The notes beneath the pieces were generated by a model that made no database searches, had not been told where the DNA came from, and saw only the letters and a program-made list of their open reading frames with translations. This document shows, in pieces, positions 1 through 8,405 of a stretch of 64,000 nt of DNA; the first letter of the stretch is position 1, and each line of letters opens with the position of its first letter. Source of the stretch: Novosphingobium sp. Chol11. Its GTDB lineage: Bacteria > Pseudomonadota > Alphaproteobacteria > Sphingomonadales > Sphingomonadaceae. Position numbers and translations under genes: made by a program. The stretch lies in the NCBI RefSeq assembly GCF_900218065.1, contig NZ_OBMU01000001.1:1801335-1865334 (forward strand), given 5' to 3'.

Positions 1-915
1 CAGATCGCGCAGCGCATCGTGAACAAGGTCGGCCGCCGCGTTGATCAGACCACGCCGCTCGCCGATGCCCGCCTGCCCGACGGCAGCCGCGTCAACGTGA
101 TCGTGCCGCCGCTCTCGCTGCGCGGCACCGCCATCTCGATCCGTAAATTTTCCGCCAAGCCGATCACCATCGACATGCTCGCCCAGTGGGGCGCGATGAG
201 CCCGAAGATGGCCACCGCGCTCAAGATCGCGGGCGCGTCGCGCATGAATATCGTGATCTCGGGGGGCACCGGCTCGGGCAAGACCACCATGCTCAACGCC
301 CTGTCGAAGATGATCGACCCGGGCGAGCGCGTCCTCACCATCGAGGACGCGGCCGAACTCCGCCTGCAACAGCCGCATTGGCTACCCCTCGAAACCCGCC
401 CGCCGAACCTGGAGGGCCAGGGCGCCATCACCATCGGCGATCTCGTCAAGAACGCCCTGCGTATGCGCCCCGACCGCATCATCCTGGGCGAAATTCGTGG
501 CGCGGAATGCTTCGACCTGCTCGCCGCGATGAACACCGGCCATGACGGCTCCATGTGCACGCTCCACTCCAACTCGCCCCGCGAGTGCCTAGGCCGTATG
601 GAGAATATGATCCTGATGGGCGACATCAAAATCCCCAAGGAAGCCATCTCGAAACAGATCGCCGACTCCGTCGACCTCATCGTGCAGGTGAAGCGCCTGC
701 GCGACGGTTCGCGCCGCGTCACCAACATCACCGAAGTCATCGGCATGGAAGGCGACGTCATCGTCACCCAGGAACTGTTCAAGTTCGAATATCATGACGA
801 GGACGACAGCGGTAAGATCGTCGGCGAATATCGGTCGATGGGCCTGCGCCCTTACACGCTGGACAAGGCCCGGCAGTTCGGTTTCGACCAGCCCTTCCTG
901 GAAGCCTGCCTCTGA
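1..915 (+). CDS. cpaF: CpaF/TadA-family secretion ATPase (5' end outside window)
   Basis: The frame is open from base 1, so the N-terminus lies upstream of the window; 304 residues are visible. It is a VirB11/CpaF-type ATPase that powers type IVc (Flp/Tad) pilus assembly or type II-like secretion at the inner membrane. The Walker A motif GGTGSGKTT is at about 262-288. The Asp box (EDAAELRL), Walker B region (RPDRIILGEIRGAE) and His box (MNTGHDGSMCTLHSNS) follow in the usual order. The C-terminus (DLIVQVKRLRDGSRRV) is also typical. Family members are about 450-500 aa, so roughly the last two thirds are present. It is not followed by tadB/tadC but by an unrelated transporter, so here it is the last pilus gene of its cluster. 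Confidence 0.93.
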   Translation, partial: QIAQRIVNKVGRRVDQTTPLADARLPDGSRVNVIVPPLSLRGTAISIRKFSAKPITIDMLAQWGAMSPKMATALKIAGASRMNIVISGGTGSGKTTMLNALSKMIDPGERVLTIEDAAELRLQQPHWLPLETRPPNLEGQGAITIGDLVKNALRMRPDRIILGEIRGAECFDLLAAMNTGHDGSMCTLHSNSPRECLGRMENMILMGDIKIPKEAISKQIADSVDLIVQVKRLRDGSRRVTNITEVIGMEGDVIVTQELFKFEYHDEDDSGKIVGEYRSMGLRPYTLDKARQFGFDQPFLEACL

Positions 916-1019
916 TCGTGCACGCGCGATAGCGGCAACCCAGCCGCTATCCACCGCATAAATCGTAATTTATCCGCCCGGTGGTTGCGTGACCGTGTCC
1001 GCCGGTTAAAGCGAACCGC

Positions 1020-1958
1020 GTGCAACCGCCCGCCCCTATCAGCCCGCCCGAGGAGCTTCCTCCACCGCCGCCGGTCCGCGAAGAGCATCCGCTCAAGGGC
1101 ATAGGCCTGCGCTTGCTGGCCATGATGTTCATGGCCGTCATGTTCGCGCTGGGCAAAGTCGTCGGCACGCGCGGCGTCAGCCTGATCGAACTCATCTTCT
1201 ACCGCCAGGCGCTGGCTCTGCCGCTGATCGTCGCCTGGGTCGCAATGACGGACGGTCTCGTCTCGGTCCGCACGAACCGCCTCGGCGCGCATGTCAGCCG
1301 CACCGTGCTCGGCCTCACGGGTATGGTCCTCAACTTCGGCTCCTACCTGCTGCTGCCCCTGACCGAGGCGACGGCGATCGGTTTCACCATGCCGATCTTC
1401 GCCACCCTGCTCTCTGCGCTCCTGCTGCGGGAGGCAACGGGCCCGCACCGCTGGGCCGCCATCCTGCTGGGCTTCATCGGGATCATCATCATGGTCCGCC
1501 CGGACGGCATGCACTTCCCGCCGCTGGGCCTCGCCGTCGCGCTTTCCGCCGCCGTCATCACCGCCTGCATCGGCCTGTTGCTCCGCGACCTTGGCCGGAC
1601 GGAAAGGACGGGCGCCATCGTCTTCTGGTTCACGATCCTCTCGATCCCGCCCCTCGGCATCCTGATGCTTTTCGTCGGGAAAGCACATGATCCCATCACT
1701 TGGGCCATGCTGATGGGCGTCGGCATCACCGGGGGCGTGGCGCAACTGTGCATGACCGGGGCGCTGCGCCATGCGCCCGTATCGGTCGTGCTGCCGATGG
1801 ATTACAGCACGATCATCTGGTCGACCATGCTCGGCCTGCTGATCTGGGGCGAATGGCCGATGTATACGACCTGGATCGGCGCAGCGCTCATCATCCTGAG
1901 CGGCCTCTACATCGCGTGGCGGGAACATATACGCTCCCGCCGACCCGCCTCAGCCTAG
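1020..1958 (+). CDS. DMT-family transporter (two EamA domains)
   Basis: This 312-residue integral membrane protein has about ten hydrophobic segments in two repeated halves, the usual plan of EamA drug/metabolite transporters. The substrate cannot be read from the sequence. A proline-rich cytoplasmic leader (residues 1-25) precedes the first helix (LLAMMFMAVMFALGKV). The second half has the EamA-like PVSVVLPMDYSTIIW and a terminal helix (AALIILSGLYIAW). The GTG start has no clear ribosome-binding site, so the N-terminus is uncertain. The 3' end overlaps the convergent OsmC gene by 9 bases. Confidence 0.85.
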   Translation: MQPPAPISPPEELPPPPPVREEHPLKGIGLRLLAMMFMAVMFALGKVVGTRGVSLIELIFYRQALALPLIVAWVAMTDGLVSVRTNRLGAHVSRTVLGLTGMVLNFGSYLLLPLTEATAIGFTMPIFATLLSALLLREATGPHRWAAILLGFIGIIIMVRPDGMHFPPLGLAVALSAAVITACIGLLLRDLGRTERTGAIVFWFTILSIPPLGILMLFVGKAHDPITWAMLMGVGITGGVAQLCMTGALRHAPVSVVLPMDYSTIIWSTMLGLLIWGEWPMYTTWIGAALIILSGLYIAWREHIRSRRPASA

Positions 1959-2381
1959 CAGTTCCGCGTCCAGGCTAATCTCAGCCTTCAGCAGCTTCGA
2001 CACGGGACAATTTTCCTTCGCCTTCGCCGCCAGTTCCTGAAACTGGGCGTCATCGGCGCCCGGGATCGTGGCCTTCAGCGTCAGCTTGCTGGCCGTGATC
2101 GCAAAGCCACCCTCCTGCTGCTCCAGCGTGACGACGGCATTGGTTTCCATCTTCTCCGCCGTCAGCCCGGCTTCGCCAAGGATCATCGACAGCGCCATGG
2201 TGAAGCAGGACGCATGCGCCGCCGCGATCAACTCTTCCGGGTTGGAACCCGGCACGCCCTCGAACCGCATTGCAAAGCCATAGGGGTGCGCATCCAAAGC
2301 GCCGCTCTGCGTCGACATCGCGCCCTTGCCGTCCTTCAGGCCGCCGCTCCATACCGCCGATCCGCTGCGATTGATCTTCAT
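1950..2381 (-). CDS. OsmC-family peroxiredoxin
   Basis: At 143 residues this is full length for OsmC/Ohr-type thiol peroxidases, which reduce organic hydroperoxides in the cytoplasm. Both redox cysteines are visible, one in AAHASCFTMALS and one in KENCPVSKLL. The N-terminal KINRSGSAVWSGGLKDGKG and the NPEEL segment before the first cysteine match the OsmC rather than the Ohr branch. An AGGAGG-type site lies a few bases before the ATG. It is divergent from the PRC-barrel gene across an 86-base gap. The exact substrate is not readable. Confidence 0.9.
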   Translation of the reverse strand: MKINRSGSAVWSGGLKDGKGAMSTQSGALDAHPYGFAMRFEGVPGSNPEELIAAAHASCFTMALSMILGEAGLTAEKMETNAVVTLEQQEGGFAITASKLTLKATIPGADDAQFQELAAKAKENCPVSKLLKAEISLDAELLG

Positions 2382-2467
2382 CTCATCCTCCTGTTTCGAA
2401 GAGTGGGAACCCCGCTGATCCTCCCCGGTTTCATGGGTCTAGCGCATTATGATGCAGGAGGGTGACG

Positions 2468-2833
2468 ATGACTGATCCCGCAACCCAAAATTCCAGTGAC
2501 CTGATCGCCTCCGACCGTGTGGAAGGAACCGCCGTCTACAACCGGCAAGGAGAAAGGCTCGGCCATATCTCCAACTTCATGGTGGAAAAGCGCAGCGGGC
2601 AGGTCCGCTATGCCCTGCTTTCCTTCGGCGGCTTCCTCGGCCTTGGCAACGATCATTACCCGATCCCCTGGTCGATGCTGAACTATGACACCGATAAGGG
2701 CGGCTATGTCGTGGATCTCAGCAAGGATATGCTGGAAAGCGCACCCCGTCACACGCCCGACACTCCGCCGGATTATGACGACACATATGGCCGCACCGTC
2801 TTCTCCTATTATGGCCTCATATATCCTTGGTAA
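2468..2833 (+). CDS. PRC-barrel domain protein
   Basis: This is a 121-residue soluble protein with one PRC-barrel domain over about residues 10-80 (VEGTAVYNRQGERLGHISNF then FGGFLGLGNDHYPIPWSML). PRC barrels act in RNA processing (RimM) or as small stress-associated proteins; free-standing ones like this are often linked to envelope or osmotic stress, but the role is not established here. The ATG at 2468 is preferred over an in-frame GTG at 2462 because AGGAGG (2456-2461) sits six bases before it. The acidic, Tyr-rich tail (DDTYGRTVFSYYGLIYPW) follows the domain. Confidence 0.85.
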   Translation: MTDPATQNSSDLIASDRVEGTAVYNRQGERLGHISNFMVEKRSGQVRYALLSFGGFLGLGNDHYPIPWSMLNYDTDKGGYVVDLSKDMLESAPRHTPDTPPDYDDTYGRTVFSYYGLIYPW

Positions 2834-2894
2834 TGGGCTCCCGGCTCAAGCCCAAGCCGTTCGCCCGACCTGAACGCCAGATGAATCCGGTCGC

Positions 2895-2904
2895 CCAAAT
2901 TTGG
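2895..2904. repeat. Short palindrome and direct repeat upstream of RBBP9-like gene
   Basis: CCAAATTTGG is a perfect 10-bp palindrome. It is flanked by two near-identical 10-mers, GGTCGCCCAA (2889-2898) and GGTCGCTCAA (2913-2922), 24 bases apart. The group lies about 80 bases before the hydrolase start and may be part of its promoter. No factor can be named. Confidence 0.25.
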
Positions 2905-2981
2905 ACACAATTGGTCGCTCAAGCATTGTCTACTTAAAGAATAGAATTATGTTCAACCTGTAATTGGACGAGGATCAGACA

Positions 2982-3650
2982 ATGGACCGATTCGGACATC
3001 TGGGCGACACGCGCAATCCAGTCGTGCTGACCATTCCCGGTCTGAACAACAGCGGCCCCGGCCACTGGCAGACGCTTTGGGAAGAGGTCAGAGGAGATTG
3101 CCAGCGCGTCGACCTGGGCAGTTGGGCCAGTCCCAATCGCAATGCATGGGTCACGCGCCTGGACGCCGCGATCCGGGAAGCTGAGGGGCCGATCATCCTG
3201 GCCGCACACAGCCTTGGCTGCCTTGCGGTCGCTTGGTGGGGTGCCCTGCAGAGCCAGGCCTATGGCTGGCCAGTGACCGGCGCTTTGCTGGTCGCCCCTC
3301 CCGATTGCGACAGAATGGAAACGCCGGAGACGATCGGCGGCTTTGGCCCCACTCCCCGCGCTCAATTGCCCTTCCCTTCGCTGGTCGTCGCCAGCCGCAA
3401 TGATCCTTATATATTCTTCGAACGGGCACACAGCATCGCAAAGAACTGGGGCAGCACCTTCGTCGATGCGGGCTTCAGCGGCCACATCAACGCTGACTCC
3501 GACCTTGGCAGTTGGGAATTTGGCCAATCCCTGTTGGAACAGCTGATCGACAATGCGCATGAACAGGCCTCTGTGATGCGCCAGATGCGGCCCGCCATCC
3601 CCATGGCTCATAAGGAAAGGAAGCTGGCAGCAATGCGGATGATCGGCTGA
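2982..3650 (+). CDS. RBBP9/YdeN-family alpha/beta (serine) hydrolase
   Basis: This 222-residue cytoplasmic serine hydrolase is of the RBBP9/YdeN family. The family signature GLNNSGPGHWQTLWE (about residues 20-35) is followed by the nucleophile elbow AHSLGC with Ser77, an acid in the SRNDPY segment and a likely catalytic His in SGHINADSDLGSWEFG. Substrates of bacterial members are poorly known. ATG 2982, preceded by GAGG, is chosen over an in-frame TTG at 2964. A hairpin with a T-rich tail follows the stop, so it is probably monocistronic. Confidence 0.88.
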   Translation: MDRFGHLGDTRNPVVLTIPGLNNSGPGHWQTLWEEVRGDCQRVDLGSWASPNRNAWVTRLDAAIREAEGPIILAAHSLGCLAVAWWGALQSQAYGWPVTGALLVAPPDCDRMETPETIGGFGPTPRAQLPFPSLVVASRNDPYIFFERAHSIAKNWGSTFVDAGFSGHINADSDLGSWEFGQSLLEQLIDNAHEQASVMRQMRPAIPMAHKERKLAAMRMIG

Positions 3651-3659
3651 AAAAAGGAC

Positions 3660-3705
3660 GGGCGCTACAAGTCAAACTTGGGCGCCCTATATATTTGCTT
3701 TTTTG
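3660..3705 (+). terminator. Probable rho-independent terminator
   Basis: GGGCGC (3660-3665) pairs with GCGCCC (3682-3687) across a 16-base loop and is followed by TATATATTTGCTTTTTTG. The stem is short but the T-rich tail is clear. It lies just after the RBBP9-like hydrolase stop. Confidence 0.5.
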
Positions 3706-3748
3706 TCTATTGAATTAGTTGAGATAAAAGCGGGGCCAAGAGGTGCTT

Positions 3749-3940
3749 ATGAGTGACAGCCGAACAGTTGAATTTGCCCGCAATGGCCGCGCAGACGGCC
3801 AAAGGGCAGACATAGCCGTCAGCATCGACAAGGTTCGTGGCGTGCTGGAAGCATTACGCTTCGGATCGATCACCTTGACCGTGCATGACGCGCGCGTCGT
3901 CCAGATCGATGTGACGGAAAAAACTCGCCTTACCGCTTGA
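3749..3940 (+). CDS. DUF2292 (YezD-like) small protein
   Basis: A 63-residue protein matching the DUF2292/YezD family: the core reads IDKVRGVLEALRFGSITLTV followed by HDARVVQIDVTEKTRL, which is the family signature (small helix, beta hairpin, VQID-x-x-EK-R). Members are often reported near sulfur-assimilation or TonB-dependent transport genes; the biochemical role is unknown. ATG 3749 is preferred over GTG 3743 because AAGAGG (3738-3743) gives good spacing. It lies 174 bases upstream of a TonB-dependent receptor in the same direction with no terminator seen between them, so co-transcription is possible. Confidence 0.85.
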   Translation: MSDSRTVEFARNGRADGQRADIAVSIDKVRGVLEALRFGSITLTVHDARVVQIDVTEKTRLTA

Positions 3941-4114
3941 CTAAGATCGGGGGGCAATAGGGTCGCAAGGCCAAGCCGCCGGACAGGCGGTTAATAACAG
4001 GCGGCAGGGGGTGGGCCGCTGACTGTCCAATACCATTCCCAGACCATCGGCGTTGACCGGCCCACCGGAAATGCCGCGATCAACATTCACCGGACCTCCG
4101 GAAGGGGAATTACT

Positions 4115-6583
4115 ATGATTGCGCGTTCTCTGTTGCTCGCCGGCGTGGCGAGCGCATCCATCTTTGCGTCCAGCGTCCATGCTGAGGAAGCGCCTGCACC
4201 AGCCGCCGATCCGGCTGCACAGGTCGATCAGGCAGCCAATCCGCGCGGCGACGTGATCATCGTCACCGCCCGCCGCCGTGCTGAAACGGCGCAGGAAGTG
4301 CCGCTGGCGATCTCCGTCATTCGCGGCGACAGCATCGAAGCGACCGGCAACTTCAACGTCGTGAAGCTTCAGCAGCTTGCGCCGACATTGCAGGTCTACA
4401 CCACCAATCCCCGCAACACCTCGGTCAATATCCGTGGCCTTGGCGTGCCGTTCGGCCTCACCAGCGACGGGTTCGAACAGGGCGTCGGCATCTATGTCGA
4501 TGACGTCTACAATTCGCGCGTCGCTGCCGCCACCTTCGACTTCCTGGACGTGAACCAGGTCGAGGTGCTTCGCGGCCCCCAGGGCACGCTCTACGGCAAG
4601 AACACGACGGCGGGAGCGATCAACATCACGACCAACCAGCCGACCTTCGACTTCGAAGGCCGCGCGGAACTGAGCGTCGGCAACCTGAACTATCGCCAGG
4701 CAAAGGCCGCGATCTCCGGCCCGCTGTCCGACACCGTCGCCGCGCGCCTTGCCGTGGCGGCGACCAGCCGCCGGGGCACGCTTTACAACGTCACGTCGCA
4801 GCGCTGGATCAATGAACAGGACAATCTCGGCATTCGCGGCCAGTTGCTGTTCCGGCCCAATGACGATCTCGATATCACGCTGTCGGGTGACTACAGCAGG
4901 CAGGACCCGGAATGCTGCGGCACCACCTTCGTCCGCGTCGGCCGCACGCAGCGGCCGCTCAACCGTCAATATGACGCGCTTGCAGCGGCGCAGGGCTATG
5001 TCGTGCCAAGCCGCAATCCCTATGACCGGTTGACTGATCTCGACAGCAACCTGAACGCGGGCAACAAGATCGGCGGCGTGTCGGCGCGCATCAAGTGGGA
5101 CATCGGCCCAGGCACGCTGACATCCGTCACCGCTTGGCGTTTCTGGGACTGGAAACCAGAAAATGATCGCGATTTCACTGGCCTGTCGATCGTCTCCCGC
5201 TCGCAAAATCCTTCGCAGCAGGACCAGTATAGCCAGGAATTCCGCTATAATTACGAAAGCCAGAAGATCGACTTCGTGGTCGGCCTGTTCGGCTTCAAGC
5301 AGCGGATCGACACCCAGGGCACCGAACAGCAGGGCGTCAACGCTGCCCAATGGAGCCTTGCGCCCTCGACCAATCCGCTGAACCCCGCCAACATCCCCGC
5401 GACACTCGCAGGCCTGACCGCCAGCAATACCCAGTATCTGAAGGCTGAGAGCGCCGCCCTGTTCGGTCAGCTCAGCTGGAAAGTCACCGATGCGCTGACG
5501 CTGCAGCCTGGCCTTCGCCTCAACTATGACAAGAAGTCCGGCTTCTATCAGCGTGTCGTGACCAACGCACAGGGCCAGGCGATCAGCTGCACGCCCACTC
5601 CTGCGCCCGGCACGATCGCGGGCACGTCGCAGCAATGCGGCGTCTACCAGCCGCAGGTCAGCGCGCCGTCCGACAGCGCGTGGAACTTCACCTATGACTT
5701 CAACGTCAACTATAAGGTTGCGCGCGACATTCTGGCCTATGCGACCTACGCCAAGAGCTTCAAGACGCTCGGCATCAACCAGAATGGTCTGCCGCTCAAC
5801 ATCGACAATACGGTCAATTACGATGCCGCGACCGTGAAGCCGGAAGCGGTCCATCATTTCGAAGTCGGCCTGAAGACTCAGCTTTGGGACCGCCGCGCGA
5901 CCTTCAATATTTCGGCCTTCCGTACCACCATCAAGGACTTCCAGGCGACGGTGAACGGCGGCCAGTTCGGCACTGTACGCGGCTATCTTGCCAACGCTGA
6001 AAAGGTCCGGTCGCAGGGCATCGAAGCGGACTTCAAGGTGGTCGCAAGCGACCGCTTCACCGCTTATGCGAACGCGGCCTATACCGACGCCAAGTACAAG
6101 AAGTTCACCAACGCGCCCTGCCCGCCTGAACTGTCCGGAGGCCCCTCGCAGCCTTCCGGCGTCCCGGCCGACTATTCGCAGCCGGGTGTTCCGGGCGCTC
6201 CCAGCCCCCGCCAGTGCGACATCTCCGGCCAGGACCTGCCCGGCGTGTCCAAATGGGCTTTCTCCTACGGCGCGGAATATAACATCCCGGTCACGCTGCT
6301 GGCGAAGGAAGGCCAGGCCTATCTGGGCGTCGACGGCAACTACCGTTCGCACTGGAACTCGAACGCGTCGCCTTCACGCTACACGGACGTGAAGGGCTAT
6401 GCCCTCACCAACTTCCGCGCCGGTTTCCGTGGCGAAGGGTTCGACATCTTCGGCTGGGTCCGCAACGCCTTCGACGTGAACTACATCGAAAATCTCCAGG
6501 TTGCGCCCGGCAACACCGGCCTGATCGCGGGCCAGGTCGGCGACCCGCGCACCTGGGGCGGAACACTCAAATTCTCGTTCTGA
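4115..6583 (+). CDS. TonB-dependent outer-membrane receptor
   Basis: This 822-residue protein has a signal peptide (cleavage likely after SSVHA, about residue 23), a TonB-box-like DVIIVTARRR, and a plug domain (EVPLAISVIRGDSIEA then VEVLRGPQGTLYGKNTTAGA). A long 22-strand beta barrel follows, ending in the C-terminal Phe signature (TLKFSF). It imports a ligand across the outer membrane using TonB energy. The plug ends in the NTTAGAINI form common in sphingomonad receptors of unknown ligand. Two predicted extracellular loops carry Cys pairs (CTPTP..QQCGV and APCPP..RQCDIS) that may form disulfides. RBS GGAAGGGGAA precedes the ATG. The neighbouring DUF2292 gene is the only clue to ligand class. 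Confidence 0.95.
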   Translation: MIARSLLLAGVASASIFASSVHAEEAPAPAADPAAQVDQAANPRGDVIIVTARRRAETAQEVPLAISVIRGDSIEATGNFNVVKLQQLAPTLQVYTTNPRNTSVNIRGLGVPFGLTSDGFEQGVGIYVDDVYNSRVAAATFDFLDVNQVEVLRGPQGTLYGKNTTAGAINITTNQPTFDFEGRAELSVGNLNYRQAKAAISGPLSDTVAARLAVAATSRRGTLYNVTSQRWINEQDNLGIRGQLLFRPNDDLDITLSGDYSRQDPECCGTTFVRVGRTQRPLNRQYDALAAAQGYVVPSRNPYDRLTDLDSNLNAGNKIGGVSARIKWDIGPGTLTSVTAWRFWDWKPENDRDFTGLSIVSRSQNPSQQDQYSQEFRYNYESQKIDFVVGLFGFKQRIDTQGTEQQGVNAAQWSLAPSTNPLNPANIPATLAGLTASNTQYLKAESAALFGQLSWKVTDALTLQPGLRLNYDKKSGFYQRVVTNAQGQAISCTPTPAPGTIAGTSQQCGVYQPQVSAPSDSAWNFTYDFNVNYKVARDILAYATYAKSFKTLGINQNGLPLNIDNTVNYDAATVKPEAVHHFEVGLKTQLWDRRATFNISAFRTTIKDFQATVNGGQFGTVRGYLANAEKVRSQGIEADFKVVASDRFTAYANAAYTDAKYKKFTNAPCPPELSGGPSQPSGVPADYSQPGVPGAPSPRQCDISGQDLPGVSKWAFSYGAEYNIPVTLLAKEGQAYLGVDGNYRSHWNSNASPSRYTDVKGYALTNFRAGFRGEGFDIFGWVRNAFDVNYIENLQVAPGNTGLIAGQVGDPRTWGGTLKFSF

Positions 6584-6607
6584 TACCGTAACGAGTTTCA
6601 CCCCCTG

Positions 6608-6644
6608 CGGGAGCGGCACAGGCCTGCCGCTCCCGTTCTTTTTT
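6608..6644 (+). terminator. Strong rho-independent terminator of TonB receptor gene
   Basis: A perfect 11-bp stem, CGGGAGCGGCA with TGCCGCTCCCG, encloses a 6-base loop and is followed by TTCTTTTTT. It lies 25 bases after the receptor stop codon and isolates panB from upstream transcription. Confidence 0.92.
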
Positions 6645-6734
6645 ATTTCGCTATTTCCTTATTGAATTCCAATCCGGCCAAACCGGACCGCCGCCCGATT
6701 TGCGCCCCCGGCCCCGCTGGAGTAGAGCGGCCTC

Positions 6735-7607
6735 ATGTCCACCACCTTCACGCTCGACACATCCACCAGCCGCGCCAATCCCACGCCCGCGCCGATGAAG
6801 CGCCTGACCGTTCCCGCGATCCAGCGCCGGAAAGTGGAGGGCAAGACGGACGAGCCGCTGGTCATGCTGACCGCCTACACCGCCCGGCAGGCGCAACTGC
6901 TCGATCCCCATTGCGACATGCTGCTGGTTGGCGACTCACTGGGCCAGGTGATTTATGGCCTGCCCTCCACCCTTCCCGTCACCCTCGACATGATGATCGC
7001 CCATGGCGCCGCTGTGGTGCGGGGCAGCTATCACAGCCTCGTCCTCGTCGACATGCCCTTCGGCAGCTACGAAGCCTCCCATGCCCAGGCCTTCGCCAGC
7101 GCCAGCCGCGTCATGGCCGAAACCGGCTGTGCCGCCGTCAAGCTGGAAGGCGGCCGGGCCATGGCCGACACCATCGCCTTCCTCACCCAGCGCGGCATCC
7201 CCGTCATGGCGCATGTCGGCCTCACGCCTCAGGCCGTCAACGCGCTCGGCGGCTATGGCGCGCGCGGCAAGAGCCAGGAAGAACATGCCAAGATCATGGA
7301 CGACGCCCGCGCCGTCGCGAGCGCCGGAGCATTCGCTGTGGTTCTCGAAGGCGTCTTGGAGGACCTGGCTGTCGCCATCACCGACAGCCTAGACATACCC
7401 GTCATCGGCATCGGCGCATCGGCGCATTGCGATGGTCAGGTGCTGGTTGCCGAGGATATGCTCGGCATGTTCGAACGCGTGCCCCGCTTCGTGAAACGAT
7501 ACGAAAACATAGCCGAAACCATCAGCAATGCAGCCGAACGCTATGCCGCCGAAGTGCGCGATCGCAGCTTCCCCACGGCAGATCAGGTGTACCGGCCCAA
7601 AAAGTGA
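6735..7607 (+). CDS. panB: 3-methyl-2-oxobutanoate hydroxymethyltransferase
   Basis: PanB transfers a hydroxymethyl group from methylene-tetrahydrofolate to alpha-ketoisovalerate, the first committed step of pantothenate (coenzyme A) synthesis. The 290-residue protein has the TIM-barrel signatures [32 protein letters not shown] and the metal/substrate region [13 protein letters not shown], then GHVGLTPQ-type ([20 protein letters not shown]). It carries about 25 extra N-terminal residues relative to E. coli PanB. A GGAG lies upstream of the ATG. No panC is adjacent. A 74-base gap separates it from the next operon. Confidence 0.96.
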   Translation: MSTTFTLDTSTSRANPTPAPMKRLTVPAIQRRKVEGKTDEPLVMLTAYTARQAQLLDPHCDMLLVGDSLGQVIYGLPSTLPVTLDMMIAHGAAVVRGSYHSLVLVDMPFGSYEASHAQAFASASRVMAETGCAAVKLEGGRAMADTIAFLTQRGIPVMAHVGLTPQAVNALGGYGARGKSQEEHAKIMDDARAVASAGAFAVVLEGVLEDLAVAITDSLDIPVIGIGASAHCDGQVLVAEDMLGMFERVPRFVKRYENIAETISNAAERYAAEVRDRSFPTADQVYRPKK

Positions 7608-7681
7608 TTTGCGCTAAGCGCCGCCGCCGCTATTGATCGCGCCTTCCGCCAGCTTTTTCTGACGCATATCTGGAGACCCAA

Positions 7682-8380
7682 GTGGCCCTGACGCCGCAAA
7701 ACAGCGAAGCCTTCATGCGCGAGGTCGATGAGGCCGTTCGCCAGGACCAGCTGCTGACCTTCTGGCAGCGTTTCGGCCGCTGGATTCTCGCGGCTGTCGT
7801 GATCGGCCTCCTGGCCTTTGCGGGCTGGCTCTACTGGCAGCACCACAGCACTACCCAGTCCCAGGCCGTGTCGGAGGAAATGGACAAGGTGCTCGCGGCG
7901 GCCGCAGGTGGTGGAACGCCTGACGCCAAGCAGCTCGACGCGCTGACCAATGCCAGCCAGCCCGGCTTCCGCGCATCGGCCCTGCTGGTGAAAGCTGGCG
8001 TTGCCGCGCGCAAGGGCGACGACAAGGGCGCGATCGCAGCCTACAAGGCGATGGCAGCGGACAGCTCGCTTGATCAGCCCTATCGTGACCTGGCGCTCAT
8101 CCGCCAGACCGTATTGGAATTCGAAGCGCTTCAGCCGCAACAAATTGTCGATCGGCTCAAGCCGCTGGCCGTGGAGGGCGCTCCCTGGTTCGGCAGCGCC
8201 GGTGAACTGGTCGCGATCGCCTATATGAAGATGGGCAAACGTGAACTCGCCGGACCCTTGTTCGCCGCGATGGCAAAGGATGCCACTGTGCCGCAGTCGA
8301 TCCGTTCACGTGCGCGACAGATGGCAGGTTTATTGGGCATAGACGCGGTCGAAACGCCAGCCGCACCGGGACAGGGATGA
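7682..8380 (+). CDS. YfgM-like membrane-anchored TPR protein
   Basis: This 232-residue protein has a short cytoplasmic N-terminus, one transmembrane helix (ILAAVVIGLLAFAGWLYW, about residues 37-54) and a periplasmic TPR-like domain. It matches the YfgM/TPR_21 family, which in E. coli binds the SecYEG translocon and periplasmic chaperones. The GTG start is supported by GGAG ten bases upstream. It is directly followed by bamB and der, reproducing the yfgM-bamB-der order known from enterobacteria. Confidence 0.88.
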   Translation: MALTPQNSEAFMREVDEAVRQDQLLTFWQRFGRWILAAVVIGLLAFAGWLYWQHHSTTQSQAVSEEMDKVLAAAAGGGTPDAKQLDALTNASQPGFRASALLVKAGVAARKGDDKGAIAAYKAMAADSSLDQPYRDLALIRQTVLEFEALQPQQIVDRLKPLAVEGAPWFGSAGELVAIAYMKMGKRELAGPLFAAMAKDATVPQSIRSRARQMAGLLGIDAVETPAAPGQG

Positions 8381-8405
8381 AGATAAGCGCATGGGGATGC
8401 ACAGC

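Noticed and set aside
3941..6352. Minus-strand open frame of about 800 codons opposite the TonB-dependent receptor
   Set aside because: The plus-strand receptor has signal peptide, plug and barrel end; the antisense frame shows no motif or RBS.
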